This document shows positions 61,468-64,000 of a stretch of 64,000 nucleotides of DNA, in pieces. The DNA is taken from NCBI RefSeq assembly GCF_004354985.1, contig NZ_SMSK01000005.1, forward strand, positions 310,001 to 374,000, in the 5' to 3' direction. The notes under the pieces are model-generated. The model saw only the letters and a list, made by a program, of their open reading frames with translations, was not told the origin of the DNA and did no database searches. Positions within the stretch are counted from its first letter, which is position 1. Each line of letters starts with the position of its first letter. Made by a program: the position numbers and the translations under genes. This stretch comes from Segetibacter sp. 3557_3. GTDB lineage: Bacteria > Bacteroidota > Bacteroidia > Chitinophagales > Chitinophagaceae.

Positions 61468-63873
61468 TTATTTCACGATCCACTCGTGAACACCGGCTGA
61501 CTGTTTTTCAGGTAACTGAACTTCTATGCGTAGTGCAGTGGTGGTTACCGGCTCAAACTTTACCGTGTTGTATTTATCTTTTGCAATTTCATAATCGGTG
61601 CTGTTTTTAACCGGCACCCAGTTCTCCCCTTCCTTATACAATACCTTCCATGAGGCAGGAATGCGACATCCGCCAAACGGACCGTCATCAAACCAATACA
61701 CGGATGATTCTGAAACCTTCTCGGCTTTTTCAAAATCGTATTGAATCCATTCCTTCGTATTATTCTTCGGCCACCAATGCAGGTACACCGCAGAATTGTC
61801 GATGGAGTTCCGGGGCTCGTATTGATCGTTCAGCGCAGTGAACATACGTTGGTTGCGAATAGAAGAAGAAACCTTGCTGCGCGATGCGATTGTTGGTGCT
61901 GGCTTAGGTCGCGCAGCCGATTCCATATAAGGTATCCAAACAACCATTTCGCCTGCACCACGGTTATTCCATGAGTAATATGGTATTGCGGTTACCTGTT
62001 GTTCGGTTTTCAACAGCCCATCGCTGTTGAGCTGTCGACGGGTGGAATTGCCCTGTGCCGATAATAGCAGTACCCCGTTCAAAAGGTCTTTATTGAAATC
62101 TTCTTTGATCTGGGCCTTATCGCTAACAACAATGTTTTGAACGGTTTTGTCGAGGTTATCAGGTCCTTCAAGACAATAAACCAGCGGCCCTTTTTGCAAC
62201 GCAAAACGTCCCTTATCATCTTCCACCTTATCGTGGGCAAGTACTTTTTCAACCTCCATGGGAAGGTTTACCTCCAACTTGTCGCCCTTGTTCCAGCTTC
62301 GGTTGAAAACCGCATAACCTTTTTCCATTTTATACTGAACGGGCTTGCCGTTTAGCGTAATGACGATAGGCTTTTCACTGTTGTCGGCGAAACGATAAAG
62401 GTCGCCCGGTACGGCTTCCTGTTTTGCCCATCCCGGGATACGAACGCGCAAGGCAAAGGTTGATTTCTTTTGGGGATCAACTGCAATGAGGACCTTACCG
62501 TTCCATGGGTACTCCGTTTCCTGGTTGATTGCAACCTTGCCTGCAGGAAGGTTAATGTCTGCTTTGTTCGACACAAACAGGTTTACATAAAGGTCGTTAT
62601 TGTTCTGGGCGTATACATACCCTGGTATCGAGGGCATGAAACGGGTTACATTGGAAACACAGCAGGCGCAGGCAAACCATGCACCGCGCTGGTGTTGCCC
62701 CATGGAGGCAAGTGGATTGGGGTAAAAGAAATGCGTACCATCCTGCGAGATACCCGAGAGCAGCCCATTGTATAGTACCCGCTCCATAACGTCGATGTAT
62801 TTGGAATCCCCATGCATCAGGAACATCCTGCTGTTCCAATACACATTCGCGATTGAAGCACAAGTTTCGGCATAGGCCGACATATTGGGCAGTTGGTATG
62901 CCGCTCCGAACGCTTCACCCGCGCCGGTAGCACCGATACCACCTGTCAGGTACATCTTCTTTTGAACTACATCTTCCCATATATCATCGATCGCCTTAAG
63001 GTATTTTTTGTCGCCGGTTAACGCCGCAACATCCGCCATACCCGTGTACATATAAGCGGCGCGCACAGCATGACCCACGGCTTCGTGCTGGTCGGTAACG
63101 GGTTTGTGCGACTGGCTGTATTGTGCGCCTTTAATGTTGCCGTTGCCACGAACGTCGAGAAAGAATTTTGCAAGATCGAGGTATTCCTTTTTTCCTGTCA
63201 CACGGTACATGCGTGCGAGCCCCATTTCTACCACCTGGTGACCCGGAAAATACTGCGCTTTTCCCGGACCAAAATCTTTCACCAGCAGGTCGGCATTTTT
63301 AATCGCGATATTGAGCATGTTCTTTTTACCGGTAGCAATGTAGTGTGCAACCGCAGCTTCGTAAAGGTGCCCTGCATTGTACAATTCGTGGCTGAGGTCG
63401 GGATCATTCACCCAGCGTTTTTCATGTATCCACGGATGAAGTTTATCCGGCTTCATTGTACGAAAAGTGTACAGGTAGCCATCCGGTTCCTGTGCATCGC
63501 CAATTAAGGTGATGAGGGTATCCAATGACCTTTGAAGACCGGGATTGTCTTTTACCTGTAGTGCGTATGAAGCCCCTTCTATCAGTTTATAAACGTCGGT
63601 ATCGTCGAACGGAAATTCGGTGATTTTGCCGGGCGGCATTTTCCCGGCTGCTTTTTTAAAGTTGTCGAGCCGGCCCGTTTCCCTGCATTTTTGCAGCACA
63701 TAGGGAATCGTGATATTGGTGTTCGTCTGGATTTTAGGCTCCCAAAAATGATCGTGCAGGTGAACTTTGGTAAAAGCAACCGGCTGAATGGGGTAGTCTT
63801 TATTTTGCGCCTGCAATGCTGGCGATAAAGCGGCAAGTACAATCGTGCCCACAATGGCTTTACATCTTTTCAT
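61468..63873 (-). CDS. GH127 (DUF1680) beta-L-arabinofuranosidase
   Basis: 801 aa with a signal peptide ending ALQAQ. The (alpha/alpha)6 barrel shows VHLHDHFWEPKIQTN, YNAGHLYEAAVAHY, HEAVGHAVRAAYMY and the zinc-cysteine active site. The Glu-Thr-Cys of YAETCASIANVYW lies near residue 336 and the paired Cys of WFACACCVSNVTRF near 404. Both match the zinc-bound nucleophilic Cys arrangement of HypBA1. The C-terminal ~130 residues form an extra discoidin-like beta-sandwich (WPKNNTKEWIQYDFEKAEKVSESSVYWFDD). It removes beta-L-arabinofuranose from plant glycoproteins or rhamnogalacturonan II-type side chains. It is the first gene of an operon with GH51. Confidence 0.93.
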   Translation of the reverse strand: MKRCKAIVGTIVLAALSPALQAQNKDYPIQPVAFTKVHLHDHFWEPKIQTNTNITIPYVLQKCRETGRLDNFKKAAGKMPPGKITEFPFDDTDVYKLIEGASYALQVKDNPGLQRSLDTLITLIGDAQEPDGYLYTFRTMKPDKLHPWIHEKRWVNDPDLSHELYNAGHLYEAAVAHYIATGKKNMLNIAIKNADLLVKDFGPGKAQYFPGHQVVEMGLARMYRVTGKKEYLDLAKFFLDVRGNGNIKGAQYSQSHKPVTDQHEAVGHAVRAAYMYTGMADVAALTGDKKYLKAIDDIWEDVVQKKMYLTGGIGATGAGEAFGAAYQLPNMSAYAETCASIANVYWNSRMFLMHGDSKYIDVMERVLYNGLLSGISQDGTHFFYPNPLASMGQHQRGAWFACACCVSNVTRFMPSIPGYVYAQNNNDLYVNLFVSNKADINLPAGKVAINQETEYPWNGKVLIAVDPQKKSTFALRVRIPGWAKQEAVPGDLYRFADNSEKPIVITLNGKPVQYKMEKGYAVFNRSWNKGDKLEVNLPMEVEKVLAHDKVEDDKGRFALQKGPLVYCLEGPDNLDKTVQNIVVSDKAQIKEDFNKDLLNGVLLLSAQGNSTRRQLNSDGLLKTEQQVTAIPYYSWNNRGAGEMVVWIPYMESAARPKPAPTIASRSKVSSSIRNQRMFTALNDQYEPRNSIDNSAVYLHWWPKNNTKEWIQYDFEKAEKVSESSVYWFDDGPFGGCRIPASWKVLYKEGENWVPVKNSTDYEIAKDKYNTVKFEPVTTTALRIEVQLPEKQSAGVHEWIVK

Positions 63874-64000
63874 AAACTATAATTTCTTACTCTAGAATTG
63901 GCTAACGCTAAACGTAATTGGTTTTTATGGTGACGGTCATCTGTTCTTTGGGCTTCATCGTTGCTACGTCCGCCCGGCTACCCATTCGGACGGGCTCGGT
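63874..64000. other. Region upstream of GH127, with a dispersed GC-rich repeat
   Basis: 127 bases to the window edge. The strand complementary to 63960-63979 reads AGCCGGGCGGACGTAGCAAC, 19 of 20 identical to 18096-18115. The following bases pair GTCCG with CGGAC around it. A minus-strand frame stays open from the edge to 63908, but no family can be recognised in about 30 codons, so it is not called as a gene. Confidence 0.5.

Noticed and set aside
63908-64000. Open minus-strand frame reaching the right edge, possibly the 3' end of a gene
   Set aside because: Only about 30 codons are visible, without a recognisable family, and the stretch includes a dispersed repeat.

Overview
The window looks like a chromosomal segment of a free-living Bacteroidota, most likely a member of Chitinophagaceae or a close relative. 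The evidence is three SusC/SusD pairs, many secreted lipoproteins with a Cys lipobox, Fas1-domain lipoproteins, GH95/GH97/GH105/GH127 enzymes, little sign of Shine-Dalgarno sites, and several genes that seem to start with TTG. No tRNA, rRNA, CRISPR array, integrase, phage gene or transposase was found.

Layout. 1-1158: the 3' end of an FGGY sugar kinase and a metallo-beta-lactamase-fold protein with an N-terminal zinc knuckle. 1839-17498: a seven-gene plus-strand locus, Fas1 / SusC / SusD / Fas1 / Fas1 / SusC / SusD, with no hydrolase and closed by a hairpin terminator. 18153-24773: pectin and side-chain enzymes (GH88/GH105 unsaturated glucuronyl hydrolase, DUF2891 protein, GH95 fucosidase-type enzyme, CE12 rhamnogalacturonan acetylesterase-like protein). 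25092-29953 (minus): a nucleotide pyrophosphatase-like phosphoesterase, an S9 peptidase and a small PH-like membrane protein. 30195-34800 (minus): a third SusC/SusD pair. 35786-42782 (plus): a sortilin-like propeller protein, an amidohydrolase and a seven-heme cytochrome. 42762-47765 (minus): a HEAT-cyclophilin fusion and a GH31. 48307-49530: a NamZ/DUF1343 muramidase. 49964-57418 (minus): GH97, a DPP-IV-like S9 peptidase and an M1 peptidase. 57802-58785: an aldo/keto reductase. 58875-63873 (minus): a GH127-GH51 arabinofuranosidase operon. Most products carry export signals, so the region appears devoted to extracellular and periplasmic breakdown of plant or cell-wall polysaccharide and peptides, with uptake through SusCD pores.

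The most unusual content is between the genes. Most intergenic gaps from about 17.6 kb to 53.5 kb hold degenerate short repeats with a 7-8 nt period (units such as AATACC, ATCAAC, CTCATCT, GACTTTT, ACATTTT, GCAATCC, ATGTTGA). Their strand follows the neighbouring gene. The C/T-leaning strand is sense on the 5' side of genes, and its complement, or the ATGTTGA family, is sense on the 3' side. One family begins 2-7 nt after the stop codon of six unrelated genes. Larger units sit on top of these: a composite double-hairpin element, a tandem array of about 447 bp containing it, a 73-bp tandem array and about 80-bp tandem arrays. I know of no described role for such a system. The nearest analogue I can name is the heptameric STRR repeats of cyanobacteria. 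All functional readings of these repeats are inference.
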